64,000 bases of DNA from Lingula anatina (Eukaryota > Brachiopoda > Lingulata > Lingulida > Lingulidae): positions 233,237 through 297,236 of the forward strand of contig NW_019775413.1 of NCBI RefSeq assembly GCF_001039355.2, written 5' to 3'. The notes beneath the pieces are model-generated. The model saw nothing but the letters and a program-made list of their open reading frames with translations. It was not told the origin of the DNA and did no database searches. The position numbers and the translations under genes were made by a program. Positions 47,431 to 60,393 of this stretch are shown piece after piece. Numbering within the stretch: position 1 is the stretch's first letter; each line of letters begins with the position of its first letter.

Positions 47431-50020
47431 CTAAGAATATTGGAAATATATGCACTATTGAAAGATTGGAAATATATACACTTCAAACATGAATAATGGA
47501 AATATTATCTGTATCACGAGTAAATATTTGGAACGTATAATTCATCATTTTTAAATGAATTAAAATTCACTTTTTTCAAGGCCATTGATTTACCGCCCGA
47601 ACTGGTAACTCTATATAAGGGAAAATACATGCGTCATCACATTATGAGTGAGACATATTCTCATTATTAATACATTGCGATTTCTTCTAAACACCTTTTA
47701 TTAAACCAAATAATGGTCTCTTGTCATGTTATAAGTCCACTTCAAATACATGTATGAGTCGATGCTATAAATTGCATTGTAGTTTTTTAAGGACTTATCG
47801 TTTCATAAAAGATTTTTCACAATATTTCGAATACTGGTATATGGTTATTTTTTCTATTAAATAATTTTTTCCTTCGCTTTTTTGCTGGAATGCCATCGGA
47901 ATACATCTACGGCACGTAAATGTTATAAAGATCTATCTAACTAATTATATATCTATCTATTTGATCAATAAAACAACAATGCGGGAATTTTACTATCTGA
48001 ACTTAAATTCAAACAGTCGCTAGAAGCAAAATAACATAAAGCAACATTTAATCAGAGATAGTGTTTTCACTTAACATTATGAAATTGATTCAATAGTATT
48101 TTTTCCAATGTAATATAAACTGTTCGTTATGAAATCACAAAGTGCGTGACTGTCTCTTGCACGTATATTTCAGTCACTTCATAACATTCATGTACCCACG
48201 CTTCATGTGTATCTTCTTTGAGATTAACGAGTTCTTTTACCCATTACTCGAGGTAAGCTAATGGATATCGTATGTGATTAGACTGATAGCTACTGTCCTA
48301 TTAATCTAATTTATCAGATTAATTAATAGGTACAATTTTCATTACACTCCAAAAGCTTATTTTTCATGTTTTTCTCCACGCCACTTGTTTCAGTGCTACT
48401 GAAACGACCAGTTTTGTCCTGATAGATTTGGTGAACATACTGAAGTCAAAAAGATATGCACAATTTTATATCTGTAATGATTACAAAACGTCCAACATGT
48501 ATGCACATTGTTTAATGCTATATGTCTTCCAGCACCGGTGTGGTAGAGATATCATATTTTAATAAATATTAAAATAATATTAATTTTAATAATATTAAAA
48601 TAACCCACTTTGCTTTGAAGAGAGGGTAGACCACACGCTGCTACCCTGTACGTAAAATAGGAACGGCTGATCAAGTTTAACTATCATTACTATATAATGC
48701 CACAGTCCCACAGTAGTTGTTATCAGTCTTTTAATCATCAAGTAAGGATCATTCCACAATAAGAGAACAATTGAGTCTCGTCAGTGATGCTCCCATTTTG
48801 TGTAAGATTTGCAAAATTCTTCTCCCATTATTTTGGCTTTTATAGACCATAGTGCCCTCCAGTATGGAAAGAAATAACAGTAACAGAAAAGTTCACACTA
48901 TACGCGTCTCCGTTTTTTTTTTTTTCACTTTGAGATTTTGTTTCCTGCAAAGTCACACGTTCCTTGCGGTGGTGTGATTTTTTTTTCAATATTTACATTT
49001 GCTGCTCTTAAAGTTAATCCAATTCCATCGTAATTTATTGCTCTAGGAATGTAGGTTTTACAGTTTTGAATCTTTAAACAGATAAGTGGGAAATGGTTGG
49101 ATTTCCGTGAAGCAGCTAGCGTGATCTTTTTAGTTTCTGAATAAACATTTTCATTCAATTTAGCAGTTGCAGTTAATGGACACAGCACATATAGGTAATG
49201 ACTTTTTGCGGCACTATTGATAAAAGTCTATCAGAATTTCAAATTTTCTTAAATGAAACAATGTGGCAGTTTCATTTATAAATTATATCTTCACTCTTCG
49301 CTTAAGAATAACATTTAGCTTGATTTTAGATTATCCTTTTTCTGTGATTTGGTTATAAATGATATTTCAGTGTTGATCAACAGAAGCGAGTTCAGGGCGC
49401 TGGGATTCTTAGAACATTTTACCAACATGTTAATGGTCTATTTTTAGACATTGTGCCACAAGTTTTAAATAATTACATCAAAGACATAAAATAGTTCACG
49501 AGATATTTTGCGGACCCGTGTGTGTTTAAGTACGACGCTAACCGATGTGCTAGAGGTCAAAATTGATCGAGATCTGTCGGGTTAGAGGACAAACTCATCT
49601 TGTTTGTCAAGGTAACAAAAATAGGCTTATCGATCTTCAGTAACGTGCATCTTTATTCAGCAGAATTTCCAAGTCTAAAATAGCAATATCAATTGATCTG
49701 GACTTGTTCTTAAAACAGAAATCATTCGTTTGGTCTATAAACGTAATATTTTTATCCAGAATCAAAACTTTAAAAAGTTTAAATCATAGTTAGGCAACTT
49801 AATATAAAAATTAAATATCCGTTGTAAATCATCTTTAGCATAACTGTCTCTACTTAATTGAATCGTTTGTATTCACTCTACGTCAAATATTTTGCTTTGT
49901 TTCATTACACACGGTGCTAACGTATACATGTATTTTAACTAAAAGTGACTCCGTGGAGATCGAATTAATTGAATCGCTGTTCAACACGCCAAGTGCTCAT
50001 GAGAGCGTCGTATCTAAAAA

Positions 50021-50225
50021 CCCTTTACAATGTCTTGCGTCCTTTGTGTCGACCATAAAGCTGGCATGGCTGGGCCGTATAGAAAGGATCGGCACATGCA
50101 TGGCTTTGGTTGCAGAAAGAATGCTCAATGATCGGCCATATGTCGGCACGTAAAGTTTTTTTTTTACTCTCAAACGGGACCGTACTACGGGACGCAGAAA
50201 GGATGCCGTCCAGTGTAAAGGGGGC
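50021..50225. mobile_element. MITE family M, inverted copy
   Basis: Left end CCCTTTACAATGTCTTGCG, right end GCCGTCCAGTGTAAAGGGGG. The right half, read in reverse, matches the left half of the 31291 copy, including its A-run and the GTACGACC/GGTCCCGT-like block. The plus frame 49914-50153 and minus frame 49997-50407 overlap it and are not considered genes. Confidence 0.7.
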
Positions 50226-51425
50226 TTAAATGAATGGTGTGAGCCAATTTTATTCGCCATGTCTCGAAACTGAAACAAAAAGTGTACCCTCAGTATAATT
50301 ATACTATCGGAGTTTGATAAAATTTTGCATATGGTTGTTATGATGTATTTATTGACCAAAAGCTGAGATAATATTATTTTGGTATTTATTATTACATGAT
50401 CTAGCACCTACCCTATCGATAATAACTCTACTAAAATGTAGATACGAGTGACTCTATCGCATGCTTTCGAGTAAAAATAAACTTACCATAAATTAAACAA
50501 AAATTAAAGAATATAAAATATCAGCTTTTACTGATAAATGACAAAGCGGTCGAGACAGTGAATTTAATATAAGCAGTGGCATGGAGGAAGCACATTTCAC
50601 ATGCACATACTAGAGAAAGCAAGTCAGCAGCTGCATCACAGTAGATTATCAAAATGAGCTGGTGTGCCTATAAATGAACTCCTTTTTATTCACACAGCAA
50701 CTTCAATAATGAATCAACAGTATCCTAGCCTGGTATCCCAGTTTGATAAAAAAAGTGTAAAAATTCAATTAGGCAAAAAATAACATTCAAAAGGTACCCA
50801 GAACTGATTTACAATGAAGCAATACAACCCTCTGACACCATGATGCTTTACTGATAAATCCTCAAAGAGACTGTACTTTTATATAATCATTGACTTTGGC
50901 TGAGGTCATCTCTTGAGGTGACAGAAACAAAAAACCTTTAACTGATATATTATATGATCACGAAGGTTTAATATAATAGAAACGCATCTAGGTAACACAG
51001 TGGCCATGGAGTTCCAAGATGGTTAGAAGGGGGATCAGCTCTCTTAAATAATTGACCGCTGACTGTCCAATCAGAAAGCGTAAAAACTCGTGATCATGTA
51101 ACAAGAGGATAAATATGAAACAACATAAGAGTTTTAAAAGAATGTGAATTCAATTCGCACATGTCATTTCTGGGTACGATTTCTAAAAATAACCCTAAAT
51201 ATGAATGATTTTTTATGAAAAACAATGTCATGGTGAGTGTTCTGTCTTCGTGCTTCGTGATATGGGAACCTTCCCTATAGTTGTAACCTTGTCATCATTG
51301 GAAATCAAACGCAGCTGTGATTGATGACAGTTTCCGCACAGTAATAAAACCAAGCGCCTATCGCAGCTAATTAAAACTAGTAATTGACTTACTTTGCCAT
51401 TTAACAATGTCCCCTGGGGTTAATT

Positions 51426-51454
51426 ACACACACACACATACAGACACACACACA
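51426..51454. repeat. (CA)n microsatellite, interrupted
   Basis: CA dinucleotides with CATACAGA interruptions. Confidence 0.85.
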
Positions 51455-53486
51455 ATATATTGGAGACACGTATTGGTCTTGTTTAATAATGGCAGCGGTA
51501 GGTCATACCTTGCTCTAACATTGAATATATGGATCGGATAATGCAATGAGCATTATGGGCCACTTGGTTTTTACGACATTAAGTGTGAATATCCTGGTGC
51601 AGTACATGTATCCTTCACCTACTGTAAATGTACCCAAAGTCCGTGGGTTTCATGACAGAGGCTGGCCTTCTTTGCCTTTTTGGAAGTAACTGTTTATGAT
51701 ATAAAGATACCTGCAAACACCGTTTGAAAGACATGCATTATAAATATTTGCAAAGATGATTGTGTCTGCTCTTGCTATAACTTATAATCTTAATTTCATT
51801 TTTTGATAAATGTACAAAGTTCGATGACTTGTAGGCCCATGAAGCTGGGTAATTTGCATTTTTTCACATGTCACGTTTAAACAAATACTACCTGCGTGCC
51901 ATAGCACTTTTGTTTCGTTTCTTCATCTTCGTCCTGTAATTTTTTTCTCATTTATGTGTGCAAAGATATGTGCAGATACTGTTACAAAGAAAGACAACGA
52001 AAACAAGCCATATTTCATTTTTCGTTTTCAATTTTCCATCTAAACGCTATATCAGCATTTCTTTAAAAGTCCATTGCCCTCTAACAAGTGATGGATGATG
52101 ACGCTTACATGTTAATCCACATGTTGCATGGACTTCAAATTCAGTTACAACAAGCAAACGTTGGATAAGGTTAGGTAAAGTTAACGATGCAGGGCAATAG
52201 AAGATGAGGTACAAAATAGGAAGTAAATGAGTGTTAATAGTTGCAGTATTCATGCATTGTGGATAAGAAAGATGTTGTTATGCACAGCGTTCTCCCACGC
52301 CAATCGCCCCACTTGCTGGGGTCAATGACGACGCAAGCGTGCCTTAACCGCAGCGTTGGCGTTATCACGATTCTAATGATTATAGCTTTAAAATATGAAA
52401 AACTTTAGGTTGAAAACAAAAACCCGGTACTAAGGTTATTTTCAAACATTTTTTACTGATTTACAAATGACATGAAGTGTCATTTGCGATCTCTCCATTT
52501 AAAAAGAACAAATACTAAAGGTACATGATTCAATGTGTCGCAATTATTAACAAATCTAAGAAATCAGCGCTGACGACACTGGAGTACAGTTACTATGAAA
52601 TCGAGCTCAAACATATATCAATTCCCACAATTAATGATCCAAGTTAACCAGAAAACCTTGTCAACCCCGTGTTGTTACTAGTTAAGACCTAACCTAACCT
52701 AAGAAGCACGGGAGTCGACTACGACCACTGGGCGTTTATTTTGGATATATTCACTTACGGACATTCAACCTTCACTAACATTAGGCAAGGAAAAAGTGCC
52801 TATGACAAAGTGTCGGATTCGCCCTGGTCTGTATAGAAAATCTGCCTGACACTCGTATATTCACTTATAGCATTTTTGGAAAGTGAAAATGTCAATACTG
52901 CAATGACTGCAGTATATACATAACCAATGTGTTACGTTCTGGGACTTGACGAACAACTTAACCTGGGTCCAATACATTTACGAATAAATTGATATAAGAA
53001 ACATGAGAAACACCTTCTAATTACGACCATTTTGTTCGAGTAAGTCGATTTTTAATACGGCCGTGGAACTATTTCGAAAATATTACCAGCCATCAATTTG
53101 ATTTTCTGCAGCTAATCAGAAAGGGTTTCTCAGGTCTGTGTAATTGTCGCTTTGATATTTTCTCGTAACATTTTTTTTGCAGATATTCAAAATGGGGACT
53201 AATCATTGCTAAGTGTTAGTAAGTAGAAAGGAAAGATATGCCCATTTTCCTCTTTTCTTACAAAACAGTGTAGGTAATGATGTGATTTCCCTTTCAAACC
53301 TCCAGCATTCAATGGCAACGCATTGTTTACTCACCTCGGTTATACTTTGGAAGGAAATTGACTTCTACCTTCTCCTGATTTGATTACATTTCAGACATAT
53401 TTATAGAACTACTAGTACCAGTAAAAAGTAAACACCACAGTTGAAATTCGAAGCAATCGTACAAGGCCAGCCGATAACCTGTTATA

Positions 53487-53746
53487 CAGGGGCGGATCCA
53501 GGATTACAAAGTAGGGTCCGGAACGACCATCGTCCCCTTGGTTCGGGGTTCGAGGCCTGCTCAAGAACCTCGAACATTTTTGGTGTTTTTGGAGAGCAAA
53601 CAGTGCCCTTTGATACGGTTTAGAACTAGGATTTAGCTAGCCAAGATTCTAATTTCAAGAGGGGTATATTGGTGTGATATATTTTTCAGAAACCGAAGGG
53701 GGGGGGGTGTCAGGACCACCCTGACCCCCCTCTAAATCCGCCCCTA
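53487..53746. mobile_element. 260-bp TIR element with 6-bp target duplication
   Basis: Ends CAGGGGCGGATCC and, inverted, TAGGGGCGGATTTAG. The flanks are GTTATA at 53481-53486 and GTTATA at 53747-53752. Internal G-runs lie near the right end. No coding capacity. Elements with GGGGCGGAT ends are common in animals, but I do not assign a superfamily. Confidence 0.85.
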
Positions 53747-53752
53747 GTTATA

Positions 53753-54939
53753 GGGTAGACGCACTTCTAAAAAACTGACAAAGCTAGAGTGCCGCAGTCG
53801 CTCCAAATTAAGTTTAGTAAAGCTGAGGATTCAGTCTCAATTTTCTATGGTACCAGATATACTCAGGTAATTTAGTTGAACAACACCATTCAGTTAGATA
53901 ATTAAAATTTAAAGTAGAAACATTGATACTGACGGGAGGACATGATAAATGGTTTATTGTTCATATGTAAGTTACATGTTTCACAGTTGTGTGCAATATA
54001 TCATTTATTTTATAATACTGTATCAATTACTCTTGAATTCCTGAACATGCATGTATCAATCTTGCCCATTGATTACATTTCTAGTTACTTGAAAATATGC
54101 ATGTACACCTTTGTTATTGAAGATTTCTAGCAATTTTTGGTACGCTAACCATTTGAACCATTTTTAAAAAGGGACAAACTGGATTGCAAGTGTTGGACCA
54201 CTTATTTCACATCTTTACTTAAAGTGCATCATTCTTTTTCTCGTCTAGGAAGAACTAAACGATGATATATAACACTTCTCCGCTAACATGTAATGGCATT
54301 TATCGTCGAGTTAAATTGACTGTTTGGAAGTAAGTACAGAATTGAGTACTTAAGATATTTGATTAGTTTCTCGGGACAGCACCTTTGGGCACAAGACGTG
54401 CAGATGCCATATCATTTGACGTTTATGATCGTATCACAATAATGTGATATATTCCACATTTGAATTTACGGCTCCAGTGGACAATAGATTTAATTTACCG
54501 ATCTGTTACAACAGAGAGCAAAAAACTGCGTATCAGATGCAGTTTAATGTTGTCAAGCAGTGGTCAATACACAACCCAATTCTACACAAGTAATATGAAT
54601 TTAATCTTTAGTGGCCACAGTGATTTCTAGTGTAGTTTTATTAAGCATGATCGGAAACCATACCTTGACACATTACCATGCCTGTTAATGTAGTTGAATG
54701 GCTCTGTTATTAACTAAGTATTGATCAAAATGGGCTTTTAACAACAATTTATATAATGGAAATAACACCCAAAGTGCATTTTTATAATGCTGTTTTTTTC
54801 GAAACACTTATATGTGTGTGTGTGGCATAACCAATGACAAAATGCGATTCCACATATTAGACAAAATGAAAGAAAAACAGAACGACTTTCGAGGTATGTG
54901 TTAGATATGTGATGGCTTGTCTAATTCTACCAATCTTCT
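53753..54939. other. no gene recognised; 3' flank of the amine receptor
   Basis: AT-rich DNA downstream of the minus-strand receptor. No conserved frame is seen. Confidence 0.45.
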
Positions 54940-56133
54940 TCACAAAGGACAATGCTCAGGGTGCAAGGTGCACACTGTATTGTTGTGGTGTATTTTTAAG
55001 CCGTCTTCAGGTGTTCGGGCGTCAGCTGATGTCCGACCTGATGAGTCCCGAGACGGCTGAATAAAATGAGCAAGGTGTGCCTCGTCCTCTGGAACTCTAA
55101 ATCGAGAACAAGAATCGCAGTTTAGAAGATGCGTGATAGCCTTTCGGAATCCCCTATTAAAAAAGAAATACAGGAACGGGTTCAGCGTTGAGTTTACATA
55201 GCCAAGCCATATTGCTGTTGTCCACAACTTGTATGGAATTGAGTAGTGAATAAAAGGATCTATCACATTTAGAACGAAGAAAGGCCCCCAACACACTCCA
55301 AATCCGCCCATAACGACAGCTAAAGTTTTAGCGGCTTTTGCTTCTTTGCATTTGAATTTTTTCGCGGGTCCTGGAATTGACAGTTGAATGGTCCGTATCT
55401 GTCGCACTTGACGTCTCGCTACCGAATATATTTTGACATTTACAACAATCATGAAACATACCGGAATGTAGAATGCTAGAATAGAACCGACCACCGAATA
55501 AGGAATATTGACCAGGAACATGCAAATTGGTGTTCCCGGTGGGGTTTTGGCTTTTATCGCATCTTCAATTCCGATCGTGTTCCATCGGTTCATAATAGGT
55601 ATGAATGATATGATTATTGGCAAGGTCCAACACATGACCAAAAGGATTATTACTTTACGTCTGGTCATCCTTCCGTGGTAATAGAAAGGACAGCATATTG
55701 CAAAGTATCTGTCAGCTGCGAGACAGCTCAAATGTAAGATGGAGGATGTCGTGAACATGACGTCAAAGCTGGAGGCCACACGACACATCGCGTCTCCGAG
55801 TTCCCAGACTTCATTCATGACTTGATGATACATTCCAAAAGGCATCACCAACACTGCTACTAAAATGTCTGCTACAGCAAGTGACACTACAAAGCAATTT
55901 GTGTAAGTTCGGAGGCTCTTGAAAAACACAACAGCCATTGATATTACGACATTACCAAGGATCGTCAATACGATCACTAAAACAAGAAATATCCCAAGTA
56001 ATGTCCTCTCGGCTACGGAATAATGGATCGGAGATCCCGCCAATTCATCATCGTAACACCCATTATTAAATCCAAACGCAACATTTGCATTGGTTAAGAG
56101 CTTCATTTGCGTGAAGCCGTCTTCTTCCATCAT
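54940..56133 (-). CDS. biogenic-amine GPCR, 5-HT4 receptor-like, single exon, 397 aa
   Basis: A single uninterrupted frame encodes a class-A receptor for a plasma-membrane amine signal. Landmarks: G-N-V-V in helix 1 (N61), L-A-V-A-D in helix 2 (D89), C117 paired with C204, aspartate D124 in helix 3 for the amine group, DRY 141-143, W169 in helix 4, P224 in helix 5, CWGPFF 281-286 in helix 6 and NPFLY 318-322 in helix 7. Cysteines at 339 and 342 could be palmitoylated. The helix 4-5 loop, with P-I-M-x-x-W-N-x-I-G-I then F-L-V-N-x-P-Y, resembles 5-HT4 receptors more closely than dopamine, octopamine or trace-amine receptors. The third intracellular loop is short, a feature often seen in Gs-coupled 5-HT4 receptors. 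The double ATG at 56128-56133 is the most upstream start. No N-glycosylation sequon is evident in the N-terminal tail. The ligand is inferred, and a trace-amine-like receptor remains possible. Confidence 0.93.
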   Translation of the reverse strand: MMEEDGFTQMKLLTNANVAFGFNNGCYDDELAGSPIHYSVAERTLLGIFLVLVIVLTILGNVVISMAVVFFKSLRTYTNCFVVSLAVADILVAVLVMPFGMYHQVMNEVWELGDAMCRVASSFDVMFTTSSILHLSCLAADRYFAICCPFYYHGRMTRRKVIILLVMCWTLPIIISFIPIMNRWNTIGIEDAIKAKTPPGTPICMFLVNIPYSVVGSILAFYIPVCFMIVVNVKIYSVARRQVRQIRTIQLSIPGPAKKFKCKEAKAAKTLAVVMGGFGVCWGPFFVLNVIDPFIHYSIPYKLWTTAIWLGYVNSTLNPFLYFFFNRGFRKAITHLLNCDSCSRFRVPEDEAHLAHFIQPSRDSSGRTSADARTPEDGLKIHHNNTVCTLHPEHCPL

Positions 56134-58878
56134 TAATGTTTCTAGTTTTTAACTTCCGTAGAATATTTTCAATATCCTCTGCTGTAAAACATTAAAGCAC
56201 AACAACTTACCATGTATCGCATAGTAGCATATCGCATATGTAGCTCGCATAGTAAGATACCAGCACCCGGCCTGAGATACTGATAGTTCCTTTTATAAAA
56301 TACTTTTCTTTTAGATCCATTTTTTCGTATCTGAATTATAAGTTACGTGACACAACGTTTGTCGAGGTTGAAATGAAGCTCGAACCGATAGAAAAGCGAA
56401 AAGACAATCTCCACTCAATTTTAGTAGATGGCCCATTCTTTACTCATCTTTAAGAACTATTAACGACGGTAACCTAAAAATACTTCCACAGAAACGTCAT
56501 TTGGGGGTTGTCTGGTGCTGTTTTTGCGATTGTCTACATCTTTGTTCCCCAGACGACAAATGGTGTTTGGCAGTGGCTATATATATGTAATCCCATTCCA
56601 TTAGTTGCTGCTAAAACTCCAGAGGTTCTCACCCAGGAGCCTCGATAGTGGTTGTATCAGAATGGCTCTCATCCCAAAATAAAGGCACACAGTTTGGGCA
56701 TCGATTTTCCTTGTGCTATTGACTTTTAAATAACCCAAAGAACAAAGCATCCAGTCTGGCAGGGAAGAGTGGATAAAATCTCATATATATATATAACTCC
56801 TCCACGTGATGCCCTGTGCATTCACAGTCTCTATCTCATTAACGTTTTCAACAATATATTGTAATTTTTATCCTCAGCAGATCACTAAGGTAGTAGGGCT
56901 ATCTAGTTGATCCAGCCCTTCATTTTTGGAAGTTATCTTCTTGATAGGTTCCTTTCCTTTAATCACATGGGGCAACTGTTGTGTTGTCAATCCTATATGG
57001 ATTCCAAGTAATATCTGAAACAGAAGTAAAATCAGATAAAGTGTCTTGGGAATAAGCGACAAGCTATAAGGATCGAGATAATGAATTAATAGCGAGACTG
57101 AAATGCCAAATAATTAAATTCAATGCTTGCGTGCATAAAATTCATGGGGAAGACTGTATGCACCCTAAGATAGCCTATGTGCCATTTGCCTCTCCGGTAA
57201 GTCCAACTTGTAAAAAGCACTCGTGTATATTGATTACCTCGGCTGAGACTTCACCAAACAATGTGAAATCTTAAGAATTAACTCAGTTGAAGTCCCCAGT
57301 GCTGCTTTAATATGCAAATTGACATGAAGTGCGGAGACGTGGTTTATTACTCTGAGTGCTCATTTTCATCAACATGCAGTCCTATATTCCCTAAATACTC
57401 GGAAGCGTCAATGCTTTGTGGTCAGACAGGGCCGTTCAGAGAAAAGCACCGCTATGTTCTGGTTCGAGTGGGTGGCGCATGTTGCCAAACGGAATCACCA
57501 TGACGCATTAACAATTAACATTAACAGTGCCCACGCATCAGGTATTAATGTACGCCAAAAATATACCTGAAACACTGCGGAATTTGGACAGATGTTGATT
57601 TCTTAATTGCATCATCAACTGTTTTTTTCTGTGGAATTACCTCTCTCTCTCTCTCTTCATGTCCCAGTAAAGGGTACATATAAACGTAATTCAAAACAGA
57701 AGATAACATTTAGTATTGTATTTTATATTTTACCCAATATATTTACCAACTAAATGCATCATGAAGGGACTAACTGGTATGATTAAAACGTCCCACCATT
57801 CGACAAATTAAATGCACGCACAAATTTATTGTAGAACATAGATTAAACCTTGATTAATTGCTTTGTTTCAACGACTGATTAATTCTCAGAGAAAATAACG
57901 GCTATATCATACACCAAACTATTTGCTGGAAGTGTTCATAGGCCTTCATGTTTTTGGTACAACGTAAACCAATGACAGAATATGACCTTATATCAGCTGT
58001 GCTTGAAATTGATGCGAGCATATTTCGTGGTGGTGTTACTCAGCGGGAAGGCATATTATCAAAATCATAAAAGCGTTGCTTATATTTTTATAGATTTTAC
58101 AAGAAGCAACATATTTTCAACCTGTAGATCTGCTGTTTTGTACAATGCATGCAATACGCATTCATATCTGATTGTGTGCTGGGAACCGCATTTACATTTT
58201 TTTCTAATAATCTGGAATCCCTAAGAACAGTTTCTGAGTTCTATTTTTATCCGCATGGCTTATCGATATCAATAATCTTGTTTCAAACCCTTAAGAAAAT
58301 TGAATCAATACCCATTTCACCTTAATATAAAATAACAGATACAGTTTCTTGCCTACTTTTAAGTACACTGTCGCTCAAAATGGCTGTCACACCTAATTAA
58401 TAGATAAAAAATGTTTAATCACTAGACATGCAAAAGACACATAACACAGTTGTATTCTACACTTCCTGTGGATTAAATGGGGTTTTTAACATTGCCCCTG
58501 AAAATAAGTTCTTTTGAATACAGATTCCTTTAAAAAAAAACAAACAGGCTTATGATTCTCCGTGGAAAAATTACAACCAGTTCAAAACTTTTCTTACATT
58601 TCTTTAAGACTAGTATACAGTCATTCACATTATTAGGTTGTGACCCCATGTGCACTATTAAGGTCCGATAAGTGAAGGGGCATGCTATTTACTAGTGCCT
58701 CCAATCTTTGGTTGGTTCCACCCTTGGATCAAATCTCAACAGTCACAAATTTGCTGGGTATGTGTGGTTAAAGACGTGGACCCCATCACACGGGTAGAGA
58801 CCACATGGTTCCAGTGCACGACTGTTAGGTTTCTGTTCTGCGTAGCCCCGCGTTTCCTGTTGACGCAAGGGTTACGTG
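56134..58878. other. upstream of the amine receptor, no further gene recognised
   Basis: No TATA box or 5' exon can be assigned. It contains (CT)n at 57642-57656 and a short AT run near 56787. Frames at 56874-57062 (minus), 57312-57503 and 57982-58224 (plus) are unrecognised. Confidence 0.45.
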
Positions 58879-59560
58879 TTAAATTATTAACCATCCTTCT
58901 TGCGCTAAAGTAATGTTGGACGAGTTCACAGTTTGGCGAGATAGACGAGGCAAATGATGAATCCGTGATTCTCTAACAATGGCAAAGGCAGATTTAGTGG
59001 GGGTTCTTCTGCCGATATTAAAGGGATAACAACTGTTCATTTTGGCCAAAAAGAATTTTCCTGGGGTAAACAGCAATTTTCCCATACTTACCAATGGTTA
59101 ATGAATGCATTTCTACATTCAAAGTTAGTCCCTGTGTTTTTTCTCAAAAGTTAGTTTTTTGTAATAATCTCTTAAGAGATTATTACAGAGTATAGCCATC
59201 TATGGAGGTCACGTGGTCGAATGGCAAGCACAGATTTCAGATCTATTGCTATAACTGTGGTAAAAGAGAATTGCTATGAGTTGTTTACAGTGTATTTATT
59301 GTGAAATGTATATATATGTATATATATCATACGAAGAGTTTTTATCCCTTTAATGTAGATACGTTCAGCACGGGCGGCATCAATGGGATGGGGTCGATCT
59401 GTGGATTCGTCAGAAGCTACACTGTCGGTCGCAGCTCTCCTCTGGATTAATTTACTGTAATAACAGTTCGCCTTAAAACGCCGCGCCCTCTGGCAATGTC
59501 GGGTTTCCTGAGGCCCATTTTTTTGAATGCATGTATCTGGCCTCTTAGACTAAAGTCAGC
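58879..59560 (-). other. long minus-strand open frame apparently split by a TIR element
   Basis: Minus strand: an open frame runs from about 59550 to 59355. It enters the element at 59354 and, with the element removed, continues in the same frame from 59016 to a stop at 58879. Both halves are rich in Arg and Ser. I recognise no domain. The plus strand is also open over part of this stretch, so chance is likely. It could be an old exon or a piece of another transposon. Confidence 0.15.
59017..59354. mobile_element. 338-bp TIR element (family P) with central palindrome
   Basis: Ends ATTAAAGGGATAA and its inverse TTATCCCTTTAAT. The interior has CATTTTGGCCAAAAA, CAATTTTCCC(A/G)TACTTACCAA and a perfect 26-bp palindrome at 59161-59186 centred on CTTAAG. 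The same landmarks occur in the element at 61555-62552. The sequence TGGTCGAATGG at 59216-59226 resembles a pol III A box, but no B box follows. Confidence 0.7.
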
Positions 59561-60299
59561 TATAGTTTTGTGGCGGTCAGATCTCATCTACCCAAACAAC
59601 CAGGGATATCAAGGCAAAAACATCCCCTTCTTAGCCAAGCTACAGTAGCAACATGTATTCGCATATCCCTCACACAATTAACTTTGGAGCTGCCATCCGT
59701 TGACATGCGCTCCTAATTGACCCAGGTAATGTCAAATGGTCATTGATTTCTGTGAGGAAAAAAGATTCCAAAATATAAACATTAACATAGCTTAAAAATC
59801 TAAAACATTATTAAAAACCCAAATTCTAGAGAGTGTGACAACCATTTTGAGCAACAATGTACAAAAAGAATAAAGCATTTTAAAAGATAGAAAGTGATCA
59901 TCAATGAATATGGATGAGATTTCTTTTTCCAAAACTACTGTTGACTTCTGACAATATATGTACCGGTTGTGCCCCAGCACACAGCAAAGGGTAATATCCT
60001 TTCAGTTACTCGATAATTAATTTTGATAATACTTCAGTTAAAACTACAATGATTTGTGTGCAATTAAAGAGGTGGGTTTGACTTTCAAGATCATTTTGTA
60101 CTTCTCAAACTAATAGAAGATATCAAAAATATGAAAAAATATATCTCGATTAGGTCTTATGATTTAATCCGGTTGGATAGGTGGTTACACTATACCTACG
60201 TCTTTTAAACACGCAAGTTGAATGGCATATCTTAATTATAATAGCCAGCTGCGCCCATCTTCAACATTTTTAAATAGCCAATTATAAAAGCTTGGTATC
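59355..60299. other. no gene recognised
   Basis: The plus strand has a moderately long open stretch around 59460-59600 without family resemblance. The rest is AT-rich DNA. Confidence 0.4.
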
Positions 60300-60385
60300 A
60301 GGACAACTCCCCCTTGGACAATTTCCCCCGGACAACCCCCCCCCCCAGGACAATCCCCCCCACGATCACCCCTTCCCCCCCGCAA
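60300..60385. repeat. C-rich array of GGACAA(T/C)T(C)CCCC units
   Basis: Five or so imperfect copies of a GGACAATTCCCCC-like unit. The inverted counterpart is at 62774-62845. Its C-runs keep a spurious minus frame open. Confidence 0.75.
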
Positions 60386-60393
60386 AATATATA

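Larger units (their letters stand above)
46837..53486. other. intergenic stretch between the two receptor genes, no gene recognised
   Basis: AT-rich. It contains an AT microsatellite (47394-47425), a CA repeat (51426-51454), a MITE (50021-50225) and a palindromic AATATTAAAATAATATTAAT-rich segment near 48560-48605. Frames at 47153-47356, 48925-49188 and 52047-52253 match nothing I know. Confidence 0.5.

Noticed and set aside
52688-52702. CCTAACCTAACCTAA, telomere-like TTAGG repeat
   Set aside because: Only about three units, well within chance, and not near a chromosome end by any other sign.
56182-56210. Splice donor-like (GTAAGT) and acceptor-like (TTTTACAG) signals upstream of the amine receptor start
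   Set aside because: The implied intron would be only 29 nt, too short for normal splicing. The donor might still belong to a longer unidentified 5' intron.
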